DNA from: Neisseria dumasiana
Lineage (GTDB): Bacteria > Pseudomonadota > Gammaproteobacteria > Burkholderiales > Neisseriaceae
NCBI RefSeq assembly: GCF_022870885.1
Contig: NZ_CP091509.1
Coordinates: 1,054,001-1,118,000, forward strand
Direction of reading: 5' to 3'
Length of the DNA stretch: 64,000 bases
The translations under genes were made by a program, and so were the position numbers. A model generated the notes under the pieces. The model saw nothing but the letters and a program-made list of their open reading frames with translations, ran no database searches and was not told where the DNA came from. Below, piece by piece: positions 43,390 to 52,908 of this stretch (its first letter is position 1; every line of letters begins with the position of its first letter).

Positions 43390-45219
43390 TTATTCTTGCT
43401 GAGTATTCACTTTTTGTGCGCCTTGAGTTTGCTTAATCGTTGAATTGAGATAAGTGATTAAAACATCGAGATTATTCGCACCTTGAGCTTGACCGATGGT
43501 CTGCTTGATTGCCTTGATTTGATCTTGTGTAATGTTGTCGGGCACTTTAACGGCCTGAACCTCTACCAATACCGGTGCAGGCAGGTTGGACAACAAGGCA
43601 TAAGCCGGCTTGCCTTGAGCGGGGCGGGCTTTTGCCAATTGGGTATACGCTTCAGGCGGCATCGACTTCCGCGCTTGTTCGGCTGTCATTTGCGATACCG
43701 GCGACCACGTCAAACCTGCTGTTTTGCCTTTTTGAACATCTGCTAAAGCTTGGTTGGCTTTTGTTTCCGCCAGTTTGCCCGCTTCGGCGCGGATGTAATC
43801 TGTTTTCACAAACTCTTTGGCTTGGTTAAATGTTTGGGTGGATTCTTCCCGAACTTCTTTCGCACGCACAACCCAAATCAACCCGTCGCCAACAGTTACA
43901 GGTTCGGAATTGTGTTTTTTCTTAATGACATCGTCACTGAATAAGGTATTGATGAGTGCATCGGGCATACCGGCAGCTTTACCGTTTTCTCTTGTTAGCC
44001 AATCTGCGGGCGCTTCGACTTTCAAACCTAATTTTTTGGCCACTTCGGTTAAACTGTCGGGGTGATTAAATGCTTCTTCTGTCAATTTTTCTTTGGCTTC
44101 ATTAAATGCCGAAGTTGCTTTTTTCTGCTTCAACTCGGCTTCGATGCGTGCCTTTTCTTTTTCGATATCTTGAATATTCAATACGGTAATTATATGGTAG
44201 CCGGCATCGGTTTGAACCAATTCGCTAATTTGGCCTTTTTCAAGTGAAAATGCTTTATCTTCAAACTCTTTCAACAAGCCGCCGTCTTTTGGCAGATAGC
44301 CGAGATTACCGCCGTTCTCTGCCGACCCTTCGTCACGGGAATACTGTTTTGCCAATGCGGCGAATTTGGCAGGGTTGGCTTTCACTTGAGCCAATACTTT
44401 TTCAGCTTCTGCTTTAGCTGCCGCGCGCACGTTTTCTGGTGCATCTTTTGCTACGGTAAACAAAATATGCGCAATTTCACGCGCAGGCACAACTTGTTCA
44501 AGTGCTTTATTCAGCTCTTCGTTGCTGATGGTTTGCTTCTCAGCCAGATCTTGAATGTTCAATGCCACATATTCAAATTTAACCGCTTGAGGAACAATGT
44601 AGTTTTTCTTGTTGGCATCATAATATTTTTTAAGGGCCGCATCATCTGCTTTCACCTGTGCGGCAAAAGCCTCAGGCGTAAATGTTATGGTGCGTATCGT
44701 GCGCTCAACCTGACCGGCATTAATAATCTGCTTGGCTTGTGCATCGCTAACCAATACGCCGCCGCCTACCATGGCTAAAAGATGCTGTACGGCAAATTCG
44801 CTTTTGAGTTGGTCGATATATTGGTCTTCCGAAAGGTTGCGTTGGCTTAAATATTGATTAAACAGGTTTTGGCTGAATTTGCCGTTTTGATCGTGAAATG
44901 TACGGTCATTCACAATATTTTGTTTCAATTGCTCTTGAGATACGGCAAAACCCATTTCTTCGGCGCCTTCAGCCAATAAAGCGCGCTGTAACAGTGCTTG
45001 GAAAACAGTTTCGCGGGATTCCGATGCTCCGCCCGAATGCTGTAAATTCTGTAAAGTTGTGTTTAAGTCGAATTCGCTAACCTTTCGGTCGCCTACCTTC
45101 ACAATATAATCGGAACCGGGAGCGGAAACGGTGCTGACTCCGAAGCCTACGAATGTGATTGCAATCAAACCCAACAAAATTTTGGCGGGTGTTTTATATT
45201 TTTCTACTGTTACAAACAT
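43390..45219 (-). CDS. ppiD: Periplasmic folding chaperone / peptidyl-prolyl isomerase PpiD
   Basis: 609 aa anchored by one N-terminal helix (ILLGLIAITFVGFGVSTVS, residues 14-32) with the rest in the periplasm. A SurA-N-like chaperone region follows (KVGDRKVSEFDLNTTLQNLQ onward). A parvulin domain lies near residues 235-345 (AREIAHILFTVAKDAPENVRAAAKAEAEKVL, then FAALAKQYSRDEGSAENGGNLGYL). Size and layout match E. coli PpiD, which sits at the exit of SecYEG and works with YfgM, also encoded here. hupB lies next door and lon behind it, the same order as lon-hupB-ppiD in E. coli. Confidence 0.93.
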   Translation of the reverse strand: MFVTVEKYKTPAKILLGLIAITFVGFGVSTVSAPGSDYIVKVGDRKVSEFDLNTTLQNLQHSGGASESRETVFQALLQRALLAEGAEEMGFAVSQEQLKQNIVNDRTFHDQNGKFSQNLFNQYLSQRNLSEDQYIDQLKSEFAVQHLLAMVGGGVLVSDAQAKQIINAGQVERTIRTITFTPEAFAAQVKADDAALKKYYDANKKNYIVPQAVKFEYVALNIQDLAEKQTISNEELNKALEQVVPAREIAHILFTVAKDAPENVRAAAKAEAEKVLAQVKANPAKFAALAKQYSRDEGSAENGGNLGYLPKDGGLLKEFEDKAFSLEKGQISELVQTDAGYHIITVLNIQDIEKEKARIEAELKQKKATSAFNEAKEKLTEEAFNHPDSLTEVAKKLGLKVEAPADWLTRENGKAAGMPDALINTLFSDDVIKKKHNSEPVTVGDGLIWVVRAKEVREESTQTFNQAKEFVKTDYIRAEAGKLAETKANQALADVQKGKTAGLTWSPVSQMTAEQARKSMPPEAYTQLAKARPAQGKPAYALLSNLPAPVLVEVQAVKVPDNITQDQIKAIKQTIGQAQGANNLDVLITYLNSTIKQTQGAQKVNTQQE

Positions 45220-45417
45220 GGCATTAAAATGGTGGTTGTAATGGAATTTAAAGTGATCAAGGAATATAAAATCCGGAGTTTATCTGGTTGATAAAGTATG
45301 GCTTTAAACGGATTTATTTTCCAGCAGGAATTTCGATGCACATTGTAACAGCCTTTCCATATACTGTGCAGCTTTGCTCTTTCGATGATTGAGTTGGAAA
45401 ATCAAAATGTATGTATA

Positions 45418-45563
45418 TATAGTGAATCAACTTGTTTTAATACAAGGTAGCAGGCAGTGCAGATAGCACGAAACCGATTCTACTGCCGCTTGAGCGGCGT
45501 ACATCGTTCTCTTTGAGTTAAGGCGCAGCAACTCTAGAAGAAAAGTGAAGTTGATTGACTATG
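45418..45563. repeat. Correia-like element (CREE), second copy
   Basis: About 146 bp. Ends TATAGTGAATCAACTT and AAGTTGATTGACTATG are near-inverse. The inside has TACAAGGTAGCAGGCAGTG, CACGAAACCGATTC, GCCGCTTGAGCGGC and ATCGTTCTCTTTGAGTTAAGG, the same core as the copy at 10540. It lies in the 434-bp gap between hupB and ppiD, so it separates two genes that are often adjacent. Confidence 0.8.
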
Positions 45564-45599
45564 TTGATAAAACGATAATTTGATTAAATCAGGATAACA

Positions 45600-45626
45600 A
45601 AAAAGCAGGCATATAGCCTGCTTTTT
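45600..45626 (-). terminator. Intrinsic terminator after hupB
   Basis: AAAAAGCAGGC (45600-45610) pairs with GCCTGCTTTTT (45616-45626) around a 5-nt loop, 27 bp past the hupB stop. It has A/T runs on both sides and works on the minus strand. Confidence 0.85.
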
Positions 45627-45653
45627 GAAATAGAAAAGCTGATCCGTCAACAA

Positions 45654-45923
45654 TTACAGAGCATCTTTCAATGCTTTGCCGGCACGGAATTTAGGTGTTT
45701 TTGCTGCAGCGATAGTCAAAGGTTCGCCGGTTTTGGGATTGCGGCCTTGACGCTCGGCACGTTCGCCAACGTAGAAAGTACCGAAACCAACCAGGGTTAC
45801 AGTGTCGCCCTTTTTCAAGGCATTGGTTACGGCATTGGTCATACCGTCCAAAGCTTTGGCTGCGGCAGCTTTAGAAATATCAGCCTCTTGGGCAATAGCT
45901 TCAATCAATTCAGACTTGTTCAC
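45654..45923 (-). CDS. hupB: DNA-binding protein HU
   Basis: 89 aa from a GTG start at 45923, preceded by AGGGA at the right spacing. A longer frame to 45986 has no ribosome site and would add 21 residues that HU proteins lack. [28 protein letters not shown] is the helical dimer body. [22 protein letters not shown] near residue 45 is the beta arm that wraps DNA. Small nucleoid protein, located between lon and ppiD as in E. coli. Confidence 0.95.
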   Translation of the reverse strand: MNKSELIEAIAQEADISKAAAAKALDGMTNAVTNALKKGDTVTLVGFGTFYVGERAERQGRNPKTGEPLTIAAAKTPKFRAGKALKDAL

Positions 45924-46112
45924 AATTAAGTCCCTTTCTATCGTTTGAAATAATGAAACCCCTAAAAATCGGGCGTTTAGGTACAAATCCGTACATCTGC
46001 CGACTTTATAGCAAGCCTAAAATCAACGTGTCAAGCAAAAAGATGCGTAGTATCGGGCTTTTTAAAGCTTTCTTTACAACACCCGCATCTTTTACAACAG
46101 ATTCCAACAAAA

Positions 46113-48563
46113 TCAGTGTTTGGTTGCCTTTACGCTTGACTTGCGGCCTGATTTAGCCAATGACGAATCGGTGGGCGCTTCTTCGTTTTTCCATGGTTCG
46201 GGCTGGCGTTCCAAGCCGAATGCCAGCACTTCTTCGATCCATTTCACCGGATGGATGGTAAGCCCTTTTTTCACATTGTCGGGGATTTCTTCCAAATCCT
46301 TAACATTGTCTTTCGGAATCAACACATGTTTGATGCCGCCGCGCAGTGCGGCCAGCAGTTTTTCCTTCAAACCGCCGATGGGCAATACTTCTCCGCGCAG
46401 GGTAATTTCGCCGGTCATAGCTACATCGGCCCGTACCGGAATTTGGGTGAAAGCCGATACCATGGCCAAAGTCATGGCGATACCTGCACTGGGGCCGTCT
46501 TTCGGCGTAGCACCTTCGGGCACATGGACGTGAATGTCTTTTTTCTCGTAGAAGTCGGGAGACAGACCGACGGCTTCGGCACGCGAACGTACGACGCTCC
46601 ATGCTGCGGATACCGATTCTTTCATCACGTCGCCAAGTTGGCCTGTGCGGATGATGTTGCCTTTGCCGGGCAAAGCGACGGCTTCGATGGTGAGCAATTC
46701 GCCGCCGACTTCAGTCCATGCCAAACCGGTTACTTGGCCGATGCGGTTTTCGTCTTCGGCAACACCGTAATCGAAACGGCGCACGCCTAAGTACTCGTGC
46801 AGGTTTTTTTCATCAACCTTCACGGCTTTGGTTTTCAGACGGCCTCTGCCGGAAGCGGTGGTTTTTTTATCTTCGGCCAGCGTAATTTTCATCACGACTT
46901 TACGGCAGATTTTGGCGATTTCGCGGTCGAGCGAGCGTACGCCTGCTTCACGGGTGTAGTAGCGGATGATGCCGCGTACTGCACTCTCGTCTATAACCAA
47001 TTCGCCTTCTTTTACGCCGTTGCGTTTCATTTGTTTGGGTACTAAATATTGCATGGCAATGTTGATTTTTTCGTCTTCTGTGTATCCTGAAAGACGGATA
47101 ATCTCCATACGGTCAAGCAAAGCGGGCGGGATGTTGAGGCTGTTGGATGTGGCGATAAACATAACGTCGCTCAAATCATAATCCACTTCGGCATAGTGGT
47201 CGGCAAACGAATTGTTTTGTTCGGGGTCGAGTACCTCCAAAAGTGCGCTGGCGGGGTCGCCGCGGAAATCACTGCCGAGTTTGTCGATTTCATCGAGCAA
47301 AAACAGCGGATTTTTCACGCCGGCTTTAGCCATATTTTGCAGAATTTTACCCGGCATCGAACCGATATAGGTACGGCGGTGGCCGCGGATTTCGCTTTCG
47401 TCGCGAACGCCGCCCAGTGCCATGCGCACATATTTGCGGCCGGTTGCTTTGGCAATGGATTCGCCCAGCGAGGTTTTACCTACGCCCGGAGGGCCGACCA
47501 GACACAAAATAGGTCCTTTGATTTTGTCCATGCGTTTTTGTACGGCCAAATATTCCAAAATGCGTTCTTTAACTTTTTCCAAGCCGTAATGATCCGCGTC
47601 CAAAACCAAATCGGCTTTGGCTAAATCTTTGCTTACGCGCGATTTTTTCTTCCACGGCAGTTCGAGCAGGGTGTCGATGTAGTTACGCACTACGGTGGAT
47701 TCTGCCGACATCGGCGGCATCATTTTCAGCTTTTTCAGTTCGGACAAACATTTTTCTTCGGCCTCTTTACTCATGCCGGCTTCTTTAATCTGTTTTTCCA
47801 ACGCTTCGAGTTCGCCGCGTTCGTCTTCTTCTCCAAGCTCTTTTTGAATGGCTTTAACCTGTTCGTTCAAATAATATTCGCGCTGTGATTTTTCCATCTG
47901 ACGTTTGACGCGGCCGCGAATGCGTTTTTCCACCTGCATGATGTCGAGTTCGGCTTCCAGTTGGCCGAGCAGGTATTCCATGCGGTCGGTAATGCTCACG
48001 GTGTCGAGCACTTCTTGGCGCTGTTCCAGTTTAAGCTGCAAATGTGCGGCCACGGTATCTACCAAGCGGCTGTTTTCGTTGATGGCGTGAATGGTGCTGA
48101 TGACTTCGGCCGGAATCTTTTTGTTGAGCTTGGCAAATTGGTCGAATTGCGAAAGCAGGGTGCGGCGCAGGGCTTCCATGTCGGGATTGTCGGCATCGGT
48201 GTCTTCGGCGGTTTCAACATGCGCCATAAACAGTTCGCCGGTGTCTTCTACTTTCAAGGCACGGGCGCGGTGTACGCCTTCTACCAATACCTTCACGGTG
48301 CCGTCGGGCAGTTTCAATACTTGCAGAATTTGGGCGACCGTGCCCATTTCGTGCAAATCTTCGGCATTGGGTTCGTCGTCGTTGGGGTCGCGCTGGGCAA
48401 GCAGAAACACCCGTTCGTCGTTGTCCATGGCTAGGTTCAACGCAGCGATGGATTTTTCGCGCCCCACAAACAGGGGCAGAACCATGTGCGGATAAACCAC
48501 CACGTCGCGCAGGGGCAGGGTAGCCAGAGCGGCGTATTCCTCAATATGTTTGTCTGTAGCCAT
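46113..48563 (-). CDS. lon: ATP-dependent protease Lon
   Basis: 816 aa cytoplasmic protease for damaged and regulatory proteins. The N-terminal substrate-recognition (LON) domain starts near residue 14 ([21 protein letters not shown]). The AAA module has Walker [12 protein letters not shown] near 362 and Walker [11 protein letters not shown] near 425. The protease domain holds the catalytic Ser in PKDGPSAG (near 690) and the paired Lys in [13 protein letters not shown]. It ends with a basic tail. An uptake sequence lies inside near 46833. hupB and ppiD follow downstream. Confidence 0.97.
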   Translation of the reverse strand: MATDKHIEEYAALATLPLRDVVVYPHMVLPLFVGREKSIAALNLAMDNDERVFLLAQRDPNDDEPNAEDLHEMGTVAQILQVLKLPDGTVKVLVEGVHRARALKVEDTGELFMAHVETAEDTDADNPDMEALRRTLLSQFDQFAKLNKKIPAEVISTIHAINENSRLVDTVAAHLQLKLEQRQEVLDTVSITDRMEYLLGQLEAELDIMQVEKRIRGRVKRQMEKSQREYYLNEQVKAIQKELGEEDERGELEALEKQIKEAGMSKEAEEKCLSELKKLKMMPPMSAESTVVRNYIDTLLELPWKKKSRVSKDLAKADLVLDADHYGLEKVKERILEYLAVQKRMDKIKGPILCLVGPPGVGKTSLGESIAKATGRKYVRMALGGVRDESEIRGHRRTYIGSMPGKILQNMAKAGVKNPLFLLDEIDKLGSDFRGDPASALLEVLDPEQNNSFADHYAEVDYDLSDVMFIATSNSLNIPPALLDRMEIIRLSGYTEDEKINIAMQYLVPKQMKRNGVKEGELVIDESAVRGIIRYYTREAGVRSLDREIAKICRKVVMKITLAEDKKTTASGRGRLKTKAVKVDEKNLHEYLGVRRFDYGVAEDENRIGQVTGLAWTEVGGELLTIEAVALPGKGNIIRTGQLGDVMKESVSAAWSVVRSRAEAVGLSPDFYEKKDIHVHVPEGATPKDGPSAGIAMTLAMVSAFTQIPVRADVAMTGEITLRGEVLPIGGLKEKLLAALRGGIKHVLIPKDNVKDLEEIPDNVKKGLTIHPVKWIEEVLAFGLERQPEPWKNEEAPTDSSLAKSGRKSSVKATKH

Positions 48564-48809
48564 AATTCTCAGTCTCTTTAATCATTTACTGGAAGACTTA
48601 CTGAAACATCCGGCGTGTTTGCGGTTGTTTCGGGCAGGTCTTTTATTTATCGGGTTGCCGCCTACATTGGGCTGGTGGGGTGCTATTTCAAGCCTTGAAA
48701 AAATTTCGACAGCCGATATTTTACTGCGGGTAATCAAACGGCCTTTTACAAGGCAGTATAATGGATTGGCCAACGTGTTTGCGTTAAAATACTGCCGGTT
48801 TGAGTGATA

Positions 48810-48837
48810 AGGCCGTCTGAAACCTTTCAGACGGCCT
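48810..48837. repeat. Tight inverted DUS pair in front of ybeD
   Basis: AGGCCGTCTGAA (48810-48821) and TTCAGACGGCCT (48826-48837) with a 4-nt loop. It is only 16 bp before the ybeD ATG and downstream of a divergent gene, so it cannot be a simple convergent terminator. It would lie in the 5' leader of ybeD-lipB-lipA. A TATAAT box (48758-48763) lies upstream of it. The rest of the lon-ybeD gap shows nothing recognisable. Confidence 0.65.
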
Positions 48838-48853
48838 ATACTGAGGAAACACC

Positions 48854-49126
48854 ATGACTGAACACAATACTTCGTTAATCGAATTTCCCTGCAATTTTCC
48901 CATCAAAGTGATGGGGGGGCAGCATCCGGAGTTCGAATCTTCGGTGCTCGCTTGCGTGCAGAAACACGCGCCGGAAACCCAAGCGCACCACGTCAGCATC
49001 CGTCCGAGCAGCAAAGGCAATTACTTGAGTGCCACGGTGCAGGTGAATAATGTGCAAAATCAAGAGCAGCTCGATAATATCTATCGCGACCTTACCGCCC
49101 ACGAGTTAGTTAAAGTAGTGCTGTAA
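48854..49126 (+). CDS. ybeD: YbeD/DUF493 family protein
   Basis: 90-aa ACT-like small protein (UPF0250). EFPCNFPIKVMGGQHPEFESSVLACVQKHAPE at residues 10-41 and SIRPSSKGNYLSATVQVNNVQNQEQLDNIYRDLTAHELVKVVL to the end cover the family consensus. Its function is unknown, though it is repeatedly found beside lipB, as here (lipB starts 3 bp after the stop). Probably a regulatory or accessory part of lipoate metabolism (inference). Confidence 0.92.
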   Translation: MTEHNTSLIEFPCNFPIKVMGGQHPEFESSVLACVQKHAPETQAHHVSIRPSSKGNYLSATVQVNNVQNQEQLDNIYRDLTAHELVKVVL

Positions 49127-49129
49127 AAC

Positions 49130-49750
49130 ATGAAAACCGTACAACTGGGGTTGGCCGATTACCAACCGGTATTCGAAGCCATGAAGGCTTTCAATGCCGC
49201 CCGAACCGATGAAACCGAAGACGAATTGTGGGTGGTAGAACATCCGCCGGTATTCACGCAGGGTTTGGCGGGCAAGCCCGAACATTTGCTGTTGCACAGC
49301 GATATTCCCGTCGTGCAAATTGACCGGGGCGGGCAGATTACCTACCACGGCCCTGGGCAATTGGTTGTTTATACCTTAATCGATTTCAAACGCCGCAAAA
49401 CCAGCGTGCGCCACATCGTTACCGCTTTGGAAAACAGCATCATCGCCACATTGGGCGCATACGGCATAAATGCCTCAGCCGATCCCCAACGCCCCGGCGT
49501 ATATGTCGGCGGGCGTAAAATCGCTTCTTTAGGGCTGCGGATTAAAAACGGCTCGGTATATCACGGTTTGGCTTTGAACATTAATATGGATTTGTCGCCG
49601 TTTCGATATATCAATCCCTGCGGCTATGCCGGTATGGAGATGGTTCAGATGGCCGATTTCATCAACCCTTGCCCAACCTTAACGGAAGTGGCGGACAAAC
49701 TTACCGCACACCTTACCAAACAACTCGCCCCGAAAGACACCATATCATGA
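49130..49750 (+). CDS. lipB: Octanoyl-[ACP]:protein N-octanoyltransferase
   Basis: 206 aa. Moves octanoate from acyl carrier protein to lipoyl domains, the first step of lipoate assembly. [18 protein letters not shown] near residue 40, [22 protein letters not shown] near 65, the catalytic Lys in [13 protein letters not shown] near 125, and the catalytic Cys in [14 protein letters not shown] near 163. The last codons overlap the lipA start (CATATCATGAG), so the two are translationally coupled. Confidence 0.95.
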   Translation: MKTVQLGLADYQPVFEAMKAFNAARTDETEDELWVVEHPPVFTQGLAGKPEHLLLHSDIPVVQIDRGGQITYHGPGQLVVYTLIDFKRRKTSVRHIVTALENSIIATLGAYGINASADPQRPGVYVGGRKIASLGLRIKNGSVYHGLALNINMDLSPFRYINPCGYAGMEMVQMADFINPCPTLTEVADKLTAHLTKQLAPKDTIS

Positions 49751-50730
49751 GTGAACAAAAATTAGACAACGCCCAAGGCGTGAAGCATAAAGGTGCAGCC
49801 AAAACTGCCCGTATTCCGATTAAAGTCGTACCGCTGGAAGAAAAACTCAAAAAACCCGAATGGATCCGCGCCAAGCTGCCTACCGGTAAAAAGTTTTTCG
49901 AAATCAAAAATATCTTGCGCGACCAAAAAATGCATACCGTTTGCGAAGAAGCCAGCTGCCCCAATATCGGCGAATGTTTCAGCAAAGGTACTGCCACCTT
50001 TATGATTATGGGTGATATTTGCACCCGCCGCTGCCCGTTTTGCGACGTCGGACACGGACGCCCTAATCCGCTCGACCCCGAAGAACCCAAGAACCTTGCG
50101 GAGTCGGTAGCCGCCATGAATTTACGTTATGTGGTGATTACTTCGGTTGACCGCGACGACTTGCGCGACGGCGGCGCACAGCATTTTGCCGACTGTATCA
50201 GCGCCATCCGTGAAAAAAGCCCCAACACCAAAATCGAAATTCTTGTGCCGGACTTCCGCGGCCGTTTGGATATTGCTCTGGAGACTCTCTCGCGCACGCC
50301 GCCCGATGTGATGAACCACAATCTCGAAACCCATCCGCGTTTGTATAAACAGGCGCGCCCCGGTTCCGATTACAAACATTCGCTGGAACTGCTGCGCCGC
50401 TATAAAGAAATGCAGCCCGATATTCCCACCAAATCCGGCATTATGGTCGGCTTGGGCGAAACCGACGAAGAAGTGCGCGAAATCATGCGCGACATGCGTG
50501 AGCACAATATCGAAATGATAACCGTAGGCCAGTATCTCCAACCTTCAGACGGCCACCTGCCTGTGTTGCGTTATGTTACGCCTGCGCAATTTAAAGAGTT
50601 TGAAAAAGAGGCTTACGAAATGGGCTTCACCAACGCCGCTATCGGCGCGATGGTCAGAAGCTCGTATCATGCCGACGAACAGGCTACCCAAGCCTTGCAG
50701 GAAAATGTGTTGAATCACGCGGTTGATTAG
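49747..50730 (+). CDS. lipA: Lipoyl synthase
   Basis: Radical-SAM enzyme that inserts two sulfurs into octanoyl groups. 327 aa from ATG 49747, which overlaps the lipB stop. The longer in-frame stretch lies inside lipB. The auxiliary cluster cysteines are in [13 protein letters not shown] near residue 67. The SAM cluster motif is [13 protein letters not shown] near 95. The C-terminal RSSYHADEQ holds the conserved serine ligand. It completes the ybeD-lipB-lipA operon, ended by an uptake-sequence hairpin. Confidence 0.97.
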   Translation: MSEQKLDNAQGVKHKGAAKTARIPIKVVPLEEKLKKPEWIRAKLPTGKKFFEIKNILRDQKMHTVCEEASCPNIGECFSKGTATFMIMGDICTRRCPFCDVGHGRPNPLDPEEPKNLAESVAAMNLRYVVITSVDRDDLRDGGAQHFADCISAIREKSPNTKIEILVPDFRGRLDIALETLSRTPPDVMNHNLETHPRLYKQARPGSDYKHSLELLRRYKEMQPDIPTKSGIMVGLGETDEEVREIMRDMREHNIEMITVGQYLQPSDGHLPVLRYVTPAQFKEFEKEAYEMGFTNAAIGAMVRSSYHADEQATQALQENVLNHAVD

Positions 50731-50800
50731 AACGGTGTGAGCAACAGAATGAACAGCGGCAGATTTGCTGCTGTTGATTTATCTGTATCTGTAAACGGTT

Positions 50801-50836
50801 TTCAGACGGCCTGATGAGTATCAGAGGCCGTCTGAA
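50801..50836. terminator. Inverted DUS hairpin between lipA and purF
   Basis: TTCAGACGGCCT (50801-50812) and AGGCCGTCTGAA (50825-50836), loop 12 nt. It lies between two convergent operons and can serve both directions. Confidence 0.8.
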
Positions 50837-50854
50837 AGCAAAGAACACAAAAGA

Positions 50855-52393
50855 TTATTCTTCTTCGTCGCTATGGTTGTTGATGCGGATGGCGGTATGT
50901 ATTTCACCGGCGGGAACCGTAGAAGGCGAAGATTTGTCGTCAGACAGCTTCTGCAAATATTCTTCGTCTATATCGCCGGTAAGGTAACAGCCGTTGAAAC
51001 ATGAAGCATCGAAACCGGCAATGTCGGGATTGAGCTTTTTAACGACTTGTTCCAGTTCGGCCAAATCTTGGAAAACGCAGCCGTCGGCACCGATTTCGCG
51101 GGCAATGTCATCATTGGAACGACCGTTGGCGATTAATTCTTCGCGCGTGGGCATGTCGATACCGTACACATTGGGAAAGCGCACTTCGGGAGCGGCTGAT
51201 GCAAAATAAACTTTGCGGGCGCCGGATGCGCGAACCATCTCAACGATTTCTCTGCTGGTTGTGCCTCGAACGATGGAATCATCAACCAGCAAAACGCTTT
51301 TACCTTTAAATTCCGACTCCATAGGGCTGAGTTTTTGGCGCACCGATTTTTTGCGGGTTGCCTGACCCGGCATAATAAACGTGCGGCCGATGTAGCGGTT
51401 TTTGATTAAACCTTCGCGATATGGCTTGCCGAGATGATGAGCCAGCTCCATCGCGCTGGGGCGGCTGGTGTCGGGAATCGGCATCACCACGTCGATGTCG
51501 TCGATAGGCAGTTCGCGCTTCACTTTCTCTGCCAGAGTAATGCCCATATTCAAGCGCGATTGATACACGGATACGTTGTCAATCACCGAGTCGGGGCGGG
51601 CGAAATACACATATTCAAACAGGCAGGGACTCACTTGCGGATTCTCGGCGCATTGGCGGGAGAAAAAACGGCCGTCCAGCGTGATGAATACGGCTTCTCC
51701 GGGGGCGATGTCGCGGTCCAAATCGAAAGCCATGCCGTTGAAGGCAACCGATTCCGAGGCAATGGCGTAGGCGGTTTTGCCGTTTTCGTCGGTTTGCGTG
51801 CCCAAAACCAAAGGGCGGATGCCGAAAGGGTCGCGGAAGGCTACCAAACCGTATCCGGCGATCATGGCGACTACGCCGTATGCGCCCCGCACGCGTTTGT
51901 GCAGTTTGGCGACGGCATTGAAAATGTTGTCTACGCTGAGAATGGAAGAGTCGGAGTCGGTAACTTCGCGGCGCAGTTCGTGTGCGAATACGTTGAGCAG
52001 AACTTCTGAATCAGAACGGGTGTTGATGTGGCGCAAGTGTTTGTTACACACGTTTTCATACAGCTCGGCGGTATTGGTGAGATTGCCGTTGTGTGCCAAT
52101 ACGATGCCGAAAGGGGAGCTGACGTAAAAAGGTTGGGCTTCCGCGGTGCTCTCGGCATTGCCGGCGGTGGGATAGCGCACATGGGCGATGCCGGCGTGGC
52201 CGGTCAGATCGCGCATGTTGCGGGTGCGGAAAACATCGCGCACCATGCCTTTGCCTTTGTGCATATGGAAAATATTGCCTTCGACGGTTACGATGCCGGC
52301 CGCATCCTGCCCGCGGTGTTGCAGCATTTGCAGGCCGTCGTAGAGGCTTTGGTTAACGGGTTGGTAGGCTACCATGCCTAATACGCCACACAT
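50855..52393 (-). CDS. purF: Amidophosphoribosyltransferase
   Basis: First committed enzyme of purine synthesis, 512 aa. [10 protein letters not shown] shows the N-terminal nucleophile Cys2 (Cys1 after Met removal) of a class II glutaminase. [12 protein letters not shown] near 26 and [10 protein letters not shown] near 70 are further glutaminase blocks. The PRPP site is [19 protein letters not shown] near 365. It is the last gene of folC-SPOR-cvpA-purF, the same order as in E. coli, and follows cvpA by 17 bp. The C-terminus is acidic (NHSDEEE). Confidence 0.97.
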   Translation of the reverse strand: MCGVLGMVAYQPVNQSLYDGLQMLQHRGQDAAGIVTVEGNIFHMHKGKGMVRDVFRTRNMRDLTGHAGIAHVRYPTAGNAESTAEAQPFYVSSPFGIVLAHNGNLTNTAELYENVCNKHLRHINTRSDSEVLLNVFAHELRREVTDSDSSILSVDNIFNAVAKLHKRVRGAYGVVAMIAGYGLVAFRDPFGIRPLVLGTQTDENGKTAYAIASESVAFNGMAFDLDRDIAPGEAVFITLDGRFFSRQCAENPQVSPCLFEYVYFARPDSVIDNVSVYQSRLNMGITLAEKVKRELPIDDIDVVMPIPDTSRPSAMELAHHLGKPYREGLIKNRYIGRTFIMPGQATRKKSVRQKLSPMESEFKGKSVLLVDDSIVRGTTSREIVEMVRASGARKVYFASAAPEVRFPNVYGIDMPTREELIANGRSNDDIAREIGADGCVFQDLAELEQVVKKLNPDIAGFDASCFNGCYLTGDIDEEYLQKLSDDKSSPSTVPAGEIHTAIRINNHSDEEE

Positions 52394-52410
52394 TGTTTTT
52401 TCTCCGAAAA

Positions 52411-52908
52411 TTAAAGAGAGGGGTTGGGTAGTTGTTCTGTAATCACAGACGATAAATAAGGTACGGCAAGCTGTGCCAATGCTTCAAAGTAGCTCGCACT
52501 TAGTGACTGCTGCCAGCCGTCGGTATGCGGCAGGTCGGTAAACGAGCAAACGGTTACGGCCAATGTAACCAGCAAGATGCCTTTTGCTGCGCCGAACAGC
52601 CCGCCGAGCAGACGGTTTACGCTTCCTAAGCCGCTGGCTTTTACTGCCGAGGTAAGCAGGGAGCGTAAAAAATGCTGCACGAGCCATGCAGCAAAGAATA
52701 GGGTAACAAAAGATAAAGCGATGCCTAAGGCTTGGGGTTCGAATGAGTTGAACGCGATTTCGGCAAAAGGCACGGCGAACATTTTGGCCACGATAAACGC
52801 GATAATCCAAGTAATCAGCGAGGCGACTTCGATAATCAGGCCGCGCATCATGGAAACGATGATGCAAATGCCGATCAGGCCGAATGCGAGAATGTCGAAA
52901 GTCGTCAT
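52411..52908 (-). CDS. cvpA: CvpA family inner-membrane protein
   Basis: 165 aa, four membrane helices: [38 protein letters not shown] at the start, then a segment near residue 64 and another near 110. Matches CvpA (colicin V production), linked in other bacteria to envelope stress resistance. Its ATG overlaps the stop codon of the SPOR gene by one base (TAATG), and purF follows. Confidence 0.92.
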   Translation of the reverse strand: MTTFDILAFGLIGICIIVSMMRGLIIEVASLITWIIAFIVAKMFAVPFAEIAFNSFEPQALGIALSFVTLFFAAWLVQHFLRSLLTSAVKASGLGSVNRLLGGLFGAAKGILLVTLAVTVCSFTDLPHTDGWQQSLSASYFEALAQLAVPYLSSVITEQLPNPSL

